The notes under the pieces are model-generated. The model was not told the DNA's origin, searched no databases, and saw only the letters and a program-made list of their open reading frames with translations. Positions 1-7,375 of a stretch of DNA of 64,000 bases are shown piece after piece. The stretch lies in NCBI RefSeq assembly GCF_011421425.1, contig NZ_WPCW01000001.1, positions 620,001 through 684,000 of the forward strand, in the 5' to 3' direction. Each line of letters begins with the position of its first letter. The stretch's first letter is position 1. The DNA comes from Streptococcus catagoni. Its GTDB lineage: Bacteria; Bacillota; Bacilli; Lactobacillales; Streptococcaceae. Made by a program: the position numbers and the translations under genes.

Positions 1-1299
1 CATGATACCAACTTGAATCTCGTCAGAAACTGCCACACCTTCAGCAAGAAGATTTGCTTTTTCTTCATCAAAGACTGCTTTTGCTGCACGGAATTCTTTA
101 AGAAGTGCTACCATTGGGAACATGATACGCAATTGCCCGTGAACAGAAGCACGTAAAAGAGCACGAATCTGTGTACGGAACATATCTTTTCCAGTTTCTG
201 AAATAGAAATACGTAAAGCACGGAAACCAAGGAATGGATTCATTTCTTTTGGAAGATCGAAATAAGGAAGTTCCTTATCACCACCAATATCCATAGTACG
301 AACGACAACAGGTTTACCATTCATTCCTTCAAGAACTGCCTTATAAGCTTCATACTGTTCATCTTCTGTTGGGAAATCTTGAGAGTCCATGTAAAGGAAC
401 TCTGTACGGTATAGACCTACTGCTTCGGCACCATTTTCATTGACACCTGCAACGTCTTTTGGAGTACCAATATTTGCTGCTAACTCAAAGTGTTGACCAT
501 CAGCTGTGACTGTTTTTGCATCCTTAAGGAGGGCCCATTCAGCTTTTTGTTTAGCATATGATGCACCAGCTTCTTTAGAAGCAAGAATTTGTTCTTCACT
601 TGGATTAATGATGACTTCACCAGTAATACCGTTAACTGAAATAATGTCGCCATCTTTCACACGTTTTGTGATATCGTTTGTTCCTAAAACTGCAGCAATT
701 TCTAAAGTTCTTGCCATGATTGCTGAGTGACTTGTACGTCCACCAATGTTAGTAACAAAAGCTTTTACAAAGCGTTTATCTAATTGAGCTGTATCTGAAG
801 GTGTTAAGTCATGAGCAATAACGATAGATTCTTCATCAATTGCAGCTGGGTTAGGAAGTTTGACACCAAGAAGATGTGATAAGACACGTTTTGCCACATC
901 ACGAATGTCTGATGCACGCTCTTGCATGTATGGATTATCTTCCATACCTTCAAAGATCGTGATGAACATATCTGTTACTTCTTTAAGTCCACTTTCAGCA
1001 TTGGTTTGTTTAGCACGAATCGTTTCTTTGATTTGACTGATCATCTCTGGATCAGAAAGAACCATTAAATGGGCATCAAATACCGATGCGGCCTCTTCGC
1101 CTAAGCTCTCTACTGCTTTCGCGCGGATAAGAGAAAGCTCGTCTTGTGAAGCTTGTAATGCAACATCAAGGCGAGCTTCTTCTGCATTTGTATCTTCGAC
1201 TGTGATAGTGTCGAATGACAAATCCGGTTGAACCAATAGATATGCCTTAGCAACCGCAACACCGTCAGAAGCTGCAATTCCTTTAAGCATTTCTGTCAT
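1..1299 (-). CDS. ptsI: PTS enzyme I (partial, C-terminus beyond the window)
   Basis: Cytoplasmic phosphoenolpyruvate-protein phosphotransferase, which moves phosphate from PEP to HPr as the first step of PTS sugar uptake. 433 codons are present of the roughly 575 usual for the family; the reading frame runs off base 1. The start is the ATG at 1297-1299, reading [15 protein letters not shown], which is the normal streptococcal N-terminus. The active-site histidine lies in [12 protein letters not shown] (about residue 189). The PEP-binding barrel follows, with [11 protein letters not shown] and [11 protein letters not shown]. It begins 4 bp after the ptsH stop, so the two are one operon. Very secure. 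Confidence 0.97.
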   Translation of the reverse strand, partial: MTEMLKGIAASDGVAVAKAYLLVQPDLSFDTITVEDTNAEEARLDVALQASQDELSLIRAKAVESLGEEAASVFDAHLMVLSDPEMISQIKETIRAKQTNAESGLKEVTDMFITIFEGMEDNPYMQERASDIRDVAKRVLSHLLGVKLPNPAAIDEESIVIAHDLTPSDTAQLDKRFVKAFVTNIGGRTSHSAIMARTLEIAAVLGTNDITKRVKDGDIISVNGITGEVIINPSEEQILASKEAGASYAKQKAEWALLKDAKTVTADGQHFELAANIGTPKDVAGVNENGAEAVGLYRTEFLYMDSQDFPTEDEQYEAYKAVLEGMNGKPVVVRTMDIGGDKELPYFDLPKEMNPFLGFRALRISISETGKDMFRTQIRALLRASVHGQLRIMFPMVALLKEFRAAKAVFDEEKANLLAEGVAVSDEIQVGIM

Positions 1300-1303
1300 A
1301 ATA

Positions 1304-1567
1304 TTATGCCAATCCTTCTTTAGTCATAGTCTCTTCAATTGCTGCGATTGCATCATCAGCATCAGCACCTTCAGCTGTGATAGTAACGTCAGCACCTTGA
1401 CCAACACCTAGGCTCATTACGCCCATAATTGATTTAAGGTTAACTGCTTTTCCTTTATAGTCAAGTGTAATATCAGAAGCAAATTTGCTTGCTGTTTGAA
1501 CTAACAATGTAGCTGGACGTGCGTGAATTCCTGTTTCCGCAACAATGTGAAAATCTTTTGAAGCCAT
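1304..1567 (-). CDS. ptsH: PTS phosphocarrier protein HPr
   Basis: Small cytoplasmic phosphocarrier of 87 aa, the full family length. The catalytic His15 is in GIHARPA. The regulatory Ser46 is in [10 protein letters not shown] and is the site used by HPr kinase in Firmicutes for CcpA-dependent catabolite control (family knowledge). A strong ribosome site (AAAGGAGAAC) precedes the ATG. First gene of the ptsHI operon, transcribed from the consensus promoter just upstream. Confidence 0.98.
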   Translation of the reverse strand: MASKDFHIVAETGIHARPATLLVQTASKFASDITLDYKGKAVNLKSIMGVMSLGVGQGADVTITAEGADADDAIAAIEETMTKEGLA

Positions 1568-1633
1568 AGTATGGTTCTCCTTTGAATAGTTGTGTATATT
1601 TGAGTTACCAGATGATAACCCTTACACTAACAG

Positions 1634-1662
1634 ATTATAGCATAATGGTTTTTGATTTTCAA
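1634..1662 (-). promoter_or_regulatory. ptsHI promoter
   Basis: On the minus strand a TTGAAA box (1657-1662) lies 17 bp from a TATAAT box (1634-1639), preceded by TGC as an extended -10. Near-perfect sigma-A promoter, giving a leader of about 60 nt before ptsH, as expected for a very highly expressed operon. Confidence 0.85.
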
Positions 1663-1953
1663 GATTAAATCTTCAGCTAAGGAAAATACTTGAAATATTT
1701 TCTCATTTTTTCATTTACTATTAAATAGGATAAAATCTAGCTTCTACTGCCAAAAATCATCTTTTTATTTTCATAATTTTTGACTTTTTATCTTATTTTT
1801 TGACTTTTTTGATCTCCTTAATTCAAACTAAGTTAACCAAAATATCTAACCTAAATGAAAGCAAACTTTATTTTTATGAAAATTATCATAGATGTTTTCT
1901 TATACTGACCGACTTTGATCTTCATTTTACAGTTTGGCTTATAGCAAGCCTTC
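1663..1953. other. AT-rich intergenic stretch without a credible gene
   Basis: Divergent region between ptsH and nrdH. An open frame from 1800 on the plus strand has no ribosome site, starts in AT-rich sequence and runs into the NrdR boxes, so it is not counted as a gene. The only local structure is a twice-repeated TTTTTGACTTTTT motif near 1787-1807. Nothing else recognised. Confidence 0.5.
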
Positions 1954-2001
1954 ACACAATATATAGATGTCCTATTGTTCGGATACCCCAAAATATTGTG
2001 G
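1954..2001 (+). promoter_or_regulatory. Tandem NrdR boxes
   Basis: Box 1 (1954-1969) reads ACACAATATATAGATG and box 2 (1986-2001) reads CCCCAAAATATTGTGG. Both resemble the 16-bp NrdR consensus (ACAC-W-ATATAT-W-GTGT type). Their starts are 32 bp apart, about three helical turns, the usual arrangement for this ATP-cone repressor of ribonucleotide reductase genes. They lie about 95 bp upstream of nrdH. The sequence match is direct; the assignment rests on family knowledge and the nrd context. Confidence 0.85.
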
Positions 2002-2019
2002 TTTTTACAAATAAAAATC

Positions 2020-2048
2020 TTGCTTTTTATTTGTAAATTTTATATGCT
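2020..2048 (+). promoter_or_regulatory. Possible nrdHEF promoter
   Basis: TTGCTT (2020-2025) lies 17 bp from TATGCT (2043-2048), just downstream of the NrdR boxes and about 45 bp before nrdH. Both hexamers are imperfect, so the placement is tentative. Confidence 0.45.
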
Positions 2049-2096
2049 AGTAGAGTATTTAATTCTCGGTATGAGAAATGTTAAGGAGAAACGATT

Positions 2097-2315
2097 ATGA
2101 TTACTGTCTATTCAAAAAATAACTGCATGCAATGCAAAATGACAAAAAAATTTTTAGAACAAAATGGCGCTAATTTTCAAGAGATCAATATTGATGAACA
2201 TCCTGAAAAAATTGATTATGTTAAAAGTCTTGGATTTTCTGCTGCACCAGTTATTGAGAGTGACACTTTAGTATTTTCTGGTTTTCAACCTGCAAAATTA
2301 AAAGAACTTCTTTAA
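2097..2315 (+). CDS. nrdH: Glutaredoxin-like protein NrdH
   Basis: 72-aa thioredoxin-fold electron donor to class Ib ribonucleotide reductase. The redox motif is CMQC near residue 10, and the C-terminal part has the FSGFQPAKL segment typical of NrdH (compare FSGFRPD in the family). Start supported by TTAAGGAGAA with 6 bp spacing. First gene of nrdHEF; nrdE follows after 19 bp. An nrdI flavodoxin gene, usually needed for the manganese cofactor, is not in this window. Confidence 0.95.
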   Translation: MITVYSKNNCMQCKMTKKFLEQNGANFQEINIDEHPEKIDYVKSLGFSAAPVIESDTLVFSGFQPAKLKELL

Positions 2316-2334
2316 TTAGATAAGGACATTTACT

Positions 2335-4494
2335 ATGAGTTTAAAAGATATTGGGGAAATTTCTTATTTCCGCTTAAACAACGAAATTAACCGTCCTGTC
2401 GATGGGAAAATTCCTTTGCATAAAGATAAAGAGGCACTCAAAGCCTTCTTTAATGAAAATGTTATTCCTAACACCAAACAGTTTCCTTCCATCACTGAGA
2501 AAATTCACTATTTAATAGAAAACGATTACATCGAAGCTGGTTTTATTGCTAAATACTCTAGTCAGTTCATAGAAGACTTAGCCGCTACTATCAAGGCAGA
2601 AAACTTCCGCTTCAAATCTTTTATGGCTGCCTACAAATTTTATCAGCAGTATGCCCTAAAAACTAATGACGGAAACTACTACTTAGAGAGCCTTGAAGAT
2701 CGCGTCATGTTCAATGCACTCTATTTTTCTGATGGAAATGAAGAGTTGGCTAAAGACCTAGCCATTGAAATGATTAACCAACGTTACCAACCAGCTACTC
2801 CTTCTTTCTTAAATGCTGGGCGTAGCCGCCGTGGTGAATTGGTCTCTTGTTTTCTTATCCAAGTCACCGATGATATGAATTCTATTGGACGATCTATCAA
2901 TTCAGCTTTGCAATTATCACGAATCGGTGGGGGAGTTGGGATCACACTTTCTAACCTGCGTGAAGCTGGAGCGCCTATTAAAGGCTATGCAGGAGCTGCA
3001 TCTGGTGTTGTTCCTGTTATGAAACTATTTGAAGACAGTTTTTCTTATTCTAACCAGTTAGGTCAACGTCAAGGAGCTGGAGTTGTTTACCTCAATATCT
3101 TCCATCCAGACGTTATCGCCTTCTTATCAACTAAAAAAGAAAATGCTGACGAAAAGGTTCGTGTTAAAACATTATCACTTGGCTTGACAGTTCCTGACAA
3201 GTTTTATGAATTGGCTAAGAATAATGAGGATATGTACTTATTCAGTCCTTACAGTGTTGAAAAAGAATACGGTATTCCTTTTAACTATATTGATATCACT
3301 GAGAAATATGATGAATTAGTAGCCAATCCTAAAATTGCTAAAACAAAAATTAAAGCCCGCGATTTAGAAACTGAAATTTCGAAATTACAGCAAGAATCTG
3401 GTTACCCATACATCATAAATATTGATACTGCAAACAAGACTAATCCTGTTGATGGTAAAATTATCATGAGTAACCTTTGTTCTGAGATCTTACAGGTTCA
3501 AAAACCAAGTGTCATTAATGATGCTCAAGAGTTTCTTGAAATGGGAACAGATATTTCATGTAATTTAGGCTCAACAAATATCTTGAATATGATGACGTCA
3601 CCTGATTTTGGACGTTCTATCAAAGCTATGACACGGGCTCTAACTTATGTTACGGATTCTTCCCAAATCGAAGCGGTTCCTACCATTAAACATGGCAACC
3701 AAGAAGCCCATACCTTCGGTTTAGGAGCTATGGGGCTCCATTCTTACCTTGCTCAGCATCATATTGAATATGGTAGCCCAGAATCTGTTGAATTTACAGA
3801 TATCTACTTTATGCTATTGAATTACTGGACCCTAGTAGAATCTAATAATATTGCTCGCGAACGTCAAACAACCTTTGTTGGCTTTGATAAATCAAAATAT
3901 GCTGACGGAACTTATTTTGATAAGTATGTTAGTGGTCAGTTCACACCAAAATCTGATTTTGTTAAGGAACTTTTCAAAGATCATTTTATCCCTCAGGCAG
4001 CTGACTGGGAAGCCTTACGTCAGGCTGTTCAAAAAGATGGCCTCTATCACCAAAACCGTTTAGCAGTTGCTCCTAATGGATCTATCTCCTATATTAATGA
4101 CTGCTCTGCTTCTATTCACCCAATAACACAAAGAATTGAAGAACGTCAAGAGAAGAAAATTGGTAAGATCTACTACCCTGCAAATGGTTTATCAACAGAT
4201 ACCATTCCTTATTATACTTCTGCTTATGATATGGATATGAGAAAGGTCATTGATGTCTATGCAGCTGCTACTGAACATGTGGATCAGGGCCTCTCTCTAA
4301 CCCTGTTCTTAAGAAGTGAACTCCCTAAAGAAATTTATGAATGGAAGACTGAAAGCAAACAAACAACACGCGACCTTTCTATCCTTCGTAACTACGCTTA
4401 TAACAAGGGTATCAAGTCAATCTATTATATCCGCACCTTTACAGATGATGGCGAAGAAGTTGGAGCTAACCAGTGTGAGAGTTGTGTGATTTGA
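2335..4494 (+). CDS. nrdE: Class Ib ribonucleoside-diphosphate reductase, alpha subunit
   Basis: Large catalytic subunit that reduces ribonucleoside diphosphates under aerobic conditions. 719 aa, the normal class Ib length. The active-site cysteine region is ELVSCFLIQV, the second redox cysteine region is SNLCSEI, and the C-terminal redox pair is CESC at the very end. The N-terminus lacks an ATP-cone, as in other NrdE proteins. Its ribosome site is AAGGA. It is followed by an unusually long 363-bp gap before nrdF. Confidence 0.97.
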   Translation: MSLKDIGEISYFRLNNEINRPVDGKIPLHKDKEALKAFFNENVIPNTKQFPSITEKIHYLIENDYIEAGFIAKYSSQFIEDLAATIKAENFRFKSFMAAYKFYQQYALKTNDGNYYLESLEDRVMFNALYFSDGNEELAKDLAIEMINQRYQPATPSFLNAGRSRRGELVSCFLIQVTDDMNSIGRSINSALQLSRIGGGVGITLSNLREAGAPIKGYAGAASGVVPVMKLFEDSFSYSNQLGQRQGAGVVYLNIFHPDVIAFLSTKKENADEKVRVKTLSLGLTVPDKFYELAKNNEDMYLFSPYSVEKEYGIPFNYIDITEKYDELVANPKIAKTKIKARDLETEISKLQQESGYPYIINIDTANKTNPVDGKIIMSNLCSEILQVQKPSVINDAQEFLEMGTDISCNLGSTNILNMMTSPDFGRSIKAMTRALTYVTDSSQIEAVPTIKHGNQEAHTFGLGAMGLHSYLAQHHIEYGSPESVEFTDIYFMLLNYWTLVESNNIARERQTTFVGFDKSKYADGTYFDKYVSGQFTPKSDFVKELFKDHFIPQAADWEALRQAVQKDGLYHQNRLAVAPNGSISYINDCSASIHPITQRIEERQEKKIGKIYYPANGLSTDTIPYYTSAYDMDMRKVIDVYAAATEHVDQGLSLTLFLRSELPKEIYEWKTESKQTTRDLSILRNYAYNKGIKSIYYIRTFTDDGEEVGANQCESCVI

Positions 4495-4580
4495 TTGGTT
4501 AAGAAGTAATGATGCTAAAGTGTCTATTGCTTCTACGGCAGTCGCCGTTTAGCTATCTGCCTAAACCACTCACTAACTAG

Positions 4581-4609
4581 GTAAGTTAAGTAGTATCGAC
4601 TTAACTTAC
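4581..4609 (+). repeat. Perfect hairpin in the nrdE-nrdF gap
   Basis: GTAAGTTAAG and CTTAACTTAC form a perfect 10-bp stem with a 9-nt loop, nested between CTAACTA (4573-4579) and TAGTTAG further out. There is no U-tract directly after it, so it is not a classic terminator; attenuation or mRNA processing between nrdE and nrdF is possible. The 4495-4857 gap holds no gene. Confidence 0.6.
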
Positions 4610-4748
4610 TTCGTGTCGTAATTCTTTAGTTAGTAATGTTGCTCAAGCATCTCTTCCTTCTTAGGAATGGGCTGCTTGGTCTTGATTTTTATCTGTTCTG
4701 ACTTTTTGCAGTCTCATCAATATCCCTTAACTTATTATTCGAATTTCT

Positions 4749-4778
4749 TTGACACAAAATTTATTCATATCGTAAATA
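4749..4778 (+). promoter_or_regulatory. Possible internal promoter for nrdF
   Basis: TTGACA (4749-4754) lies 18 bp from TAAATA (4773-4778), about 80 bp upstream of nrdF. The -35 is perfect and the -10 is weak. Independent nrdF transcription would fit the long gap after nrdE. Confidence 0.45.
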
Positions 4779-4857
4779 ATTAGTAGCTTTACTCAAGATC
4801 AACTACTGTTTTATGATAGTATTTTATCCCTTATTACTCTTTAGGAGACTAAAAACC

Positions 4858-5817
4858 ATGACAACATATTATGAAGCCATAAACTGGAACGAAATTGAAG
4901 ACGTTATTGACAAATCAACCTGGGAAAAGTTGACGGAACAATTTTGGCTGGATACACGTATTCCTTTATCCAATGACTTAGATGACTGGCGAAAGTTACC
5001 AGCTGTCGAAAAAGATTTAGTTGGTAAGGTCTTTGGTGGTCTAACTCTTCTTGACACCATGCAATCTGAAACTGGTGTAGAAGCTATCCGTGCAGATGTT
5101 CGTACTCCTCATGAGGAAGCCGTTCTTAATAACATCCAATTCATGGAATCTGTTCATGCCAAATCTTACTCTTCCATTTTTTCAACTTTGAATACAAAAA
5201 AAGAAATTGAAGACATTTTTGAATGGACAAATAATAACGAATTCTTACAAAAGAAGGCTAAAATCATTAATGAGATTTATGCTAATGGCGATGCTTTACA
5301 AAAGAAAGTTGCTTCTACCTACTTAGAAACCTTCCTTTTCTACTCTGGCTTTTTCACACCCCTTTATTATTTGGGAAATAACAAATTGGCCAATGTTGCA
5401 GAGATCATCAAATTGATTATTCGTGATGAATCTGTTCATGGAACCTATATTGGTTACAAATTCCAACTCGGTTTCAATGAATTGTCGGAAGAAAAACAAG
5501 AGTCCTTTAGAGAATGGATGTATGATTTACTCTATCAACTTTATGAAAATGAAGAAAATTACACCAAAACTCTTTATGATCAAGTAGGATGGACCGAGGA
5601 GGTTATGACCTTCTTACGTTACAATGCCAATAAGGCACTGATGAACCTTGGTCAAGATCCACTTTTCCCTGATACTGCTAATGACGTTAACCCTATTGTT
5701 ATGAACGGGATTTCTACTGGTACTTCTAACCATGACTTTTTCTCACAAGTAGGAAATGGTTACTTACTAGGTTCTGTGGAAGCTATGTCTGATGACGATT
5801 ACAACTACGGGTTATAA
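4858..5817 (+). CDS. nrdF: Class Ib ribonucleoside-diphosphate reductase, beta subunit
   Basis: Radical-generating di-metal subunit, 319 aa from the ATG at 4858. That start has TTAGGAGA nine bases upstream and gives the normal N-terminus MTTYYEAINWNEIEDV; an in-frame ATG at 4813 would add residues not seen in the family. Metal-ligand helices are seen in LDTMQSETG, MESVHAKSYSSIF and IRDESVHGTYIG. The C-terminal tail (SDDDYNYGL) is the part that docks on NrdE; its coding sequence is repeated after the stop. Confidence 0.96.
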   Translation: MTTYYEAINWNEIEDVIDKSTWEKLTEQFWLDTRIPLSNDLDDWRKLPAVEKDLVGKVFGGLTLLDTMQSETGVEAIRADVRTPHEEAVLNNIQFMESVHAKSYSSIFSTLNTKKEIEDIFEWTNNNEFLQKKAKIINEIYANGDALQKKVASTYLETFLFYSGFFTPLYYLGNNKLANVAEIIKLIIRDESVHGTYIGYKFQLGFNELSEEKQESFREWMYDLLYQLYENEENYTKTLYDQVGWTEEVMTFLRYNANKALMNLGQDPLFPDTANDVNPIVMNGISTGTSNHDFFSQVGNGYLLGSVEAMSDDDYNYGL

Positions 5818-5942
5818 GAGTGAGAAAAACCTAAAATGGTCCACTGGACCTTTTTAGTCTCACAAGTAGGAAATGGTTACTTACTAGGTTCTGTGGAAGC
5901 TATGTCTGATGATGATTACAACTACGGGTTATAAGAGTGAGA
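5741..5942 (+). repeat. Tandem duplication of the nrdF 3' end
   Basis: Bases 5741-5825 (last 77 bases of nrdF plus 8 more) recur at 5858-5942 with one difference (C at 5796, T at 5913). The period is 117 bp. The second copy has no start codon of its own and repeats the same stop. The two copies flank a terminator hairpin. Both copies begin TCTCAC, which is also the distal arm of that hairpin, pointing to a slippage or template-switch origin (inference). Confidence 0.9.
5820..5863 (+). terminator. Terminator between the duplicated nrdF ends
   Basis: GGTCC (5838-5842), loop ACT, GGACC (5846-5850), then TTTTT. Further out GTGAGA (5820-5825) pairs with TCTCAC (5858-5863), giving a longer interrupted stem. 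Ends nrdF transcription. Confidence 0.75.
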
Positions 5943-5990
5943 GCGGAATCAGTCCTCACCATAACAGTCAAAAGCTAGCCTTTCAGTTTT

Positions 5991-6016
5991 AAAAGACACC
6001 TTTTGGTGTTTTTTAT
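5991..6016 (+). terminator. Second terminator downstream of nrdF
   Basis: ACACC-TTTT-GGTGT followed by a T-run, with an A-run on the other side. Lies after the second nrdF tail copy and before the CLC gene. Confidence 0.75.
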
Positions 6017-6069
6017 TTTGTCTCTGACTTAGAAAATAACTTATCCTGTCTATCACTCTCTTCATCTGT

Positions 6070-6075
6070 TATAAT
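6070..6075 (+). promoter_or_regulatory. Extended -10 promoter right against the CLC start
   Basis: TGT-TATAAT, with the -10 at 6070-6075. Only 7 bases separate it from the ATG at 6083, so the transcript should start at or next to the start codon. The -35 position is poor. Confidence 0.7.
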
Positions 6076-6082
6076 AGTAGGT

Positions 6083-7354
6083 ATGAATAAAAACTTGCAT
6101 AAGCTTTTAAAATGGTTAATTCTTTTATTACTGACAGGCATAACTGCAGGTGTTGTTGCCAGCCTCCTCATAGAACTAATCCGTTCTATTCAGACCCTTA
6201 GTTTTGGCTATAATCCCGAAGCTTCTTTAAAACAAGATATTAGGGGAGTAGCAGCCTCCAGACGTTTTCTTTCCGTCTTACTTGCCGGTTTTGTCGCCGC
6301 ATTTGGATGGCATCTAATGGCTAAAAAAATGCAGCCCCTACGGACAATAAAAGAAATTATCCACGACCAAAAATCCTTTAATTCTTTGACTCATTTTTAC
6401 CATGGCCTTATCCAATTAATAACAGTCTCAATGGGTTCTCCACTTGGGCGAGAAGGTGCAGCTCGAGAAGTCGCCACTGCCCTCACAGGATTCTGGTTAA
6501 GATTCTGGAAAGTGGATAGAGAAGACAAGATTCTTTTACTGGCTTGTTCCTCAGGAGCTGCCCTGGGAGCTGTCTATAATGCCCCTTTAGCAAGCCTTAT
6601 CTTCATTATCGAAAATATAGTTCGCAAATGGAATCGAAAAAATCTCACAGCAGCAATAATTGTCTCCTTTGTAGCTGTATGGACAGTGCGTTTCCTGTCT
6701 GGAAGAGAAGTTCAGTACCAACTACCTCAACTGAAATGGAATCAAGACCTCTTTCTCTGGGCAATCTTTGCAACAGTCCTAATCACTTGCATCATCCTAG
6801 CCTATCAAAAATTACTGACTTCAATCCCCCAAAGAAACCTTAAATCAAAAAAATTCTTCCTCTTTACCCTACTAGCATTCTCCCTTGTGGCCTGCCTCAG
6901 CATCTTTTACCCACATATTTTGGGAAATGGCAAAGCAGGATTAATTTATTATCTACATGACAAGTTTGACTTGTCATATGCCCTAGGCTTACTCTTAGCC
7001 AAAGGCTTTGCAGTTTACATTACCTTTTTTGCAGGGGCCTACGGTGGAAGGATTGCACCATCCATGATGATGGGTGGCGGACTGGCACTTCTTTTAGCAA
7101 GCTTTTGGAATAAGACTTTTCACAGCCAAATCCCCATCCAATTCGCTATCATTATAGGTGCAGCTATCTTCCTAGCAATAATCAATAAAATCCCCCTAGC
7201 AGCTACCTTATTTCTCATAGAAATAAGTGGTCAACCCCTGATCAATGCCTTACCAGTCGCCCTTGCAATGACTGTAGCCTACCTAACCCAAGCAATACTC
7301 TCTAAGCTCTTTAAAAAAGCTTCATCCTTACAAAGTAAAAAACAGAAAAGTTAA
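6083..7354 (+). CDS. CLC-family chloride channel/transporter
   Basis: 423-aa polytopic membrane protein of the voltage-gated chloride channel family. The selectivity-filter regions are GSPLGREGA (with the gating glutamate, near residue 120) and GAYGGRIAPS (the GxFxP-type loop), followed by further membrane helices. The family exchanges chloride, and sometimes fluoride, for protons; the substrate here is unknown. There is no Shine-Dalgarno sequence at a normal distance, and the promoter abuts the ATG, so the mRNA is probably leaderless. Monocistronic, ended by a shared terminator with alaS. Confidence 0.88.
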   Translation: MNKNLHKLLKWLILLLLTGITAGVVASLLIELIRSIQTLSFGYNPEASLKQDIRGVAASRRFLSVLLAGFVAAFGWHLMAKKMQPLRTIKEIIHDQKSFNSLTHFYHGLIQLITVSMGSPLGREGAAREVATALTGFWLRFWKVDREDKILLLACSSGAALGAVYNAPLASLIFIIENIVRKWNRKNLTAAIIVSFVAVWTVRFLSGREVQYQLPQLKWNQDLFLWAIFATVLITCIILAYQKLLTSIPQRNLKSKKFFLFTLLAFSLVACLSIFYPHILGNGKAGLIYYLHDKFDLSYALGLLLAKGFAVYITFFAGAYGGRIAPSMMMGGGLALLLASFWNKTFHSQIPIQFAIIIGAAIFLAIINKIPLAATLFLIEISGQPLINALPVALAMTVAYLTQAILSKLFKKASSLQSKKQKS

Positions 7355-7370
7355 ACTTCTCTGTTTTTTT
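7337..7370. terminator. Bidirectional terminator between the CLC gene and alaS
   Basis: AACAGAAAAGTT pairs with AACTTCTCTGTT (one mismatch), with A-run and T-run on the two sides. Serves the converging CLC gene (+) and alaS (-). Confidence 0.85.
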
Positions 7371-7375
7371 GATTC

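Noticed and set aside
1800..2036. 78-codon open frame upstream of nrdH
   Set aside because: No ribosome site, AT-driven composition, and it overlaps the NrdR boxes.
4813..4857. Upstream start for NrdF
   Set aside because: The ATG at 4858 has the ribosome site and gives the normal N-terminus.
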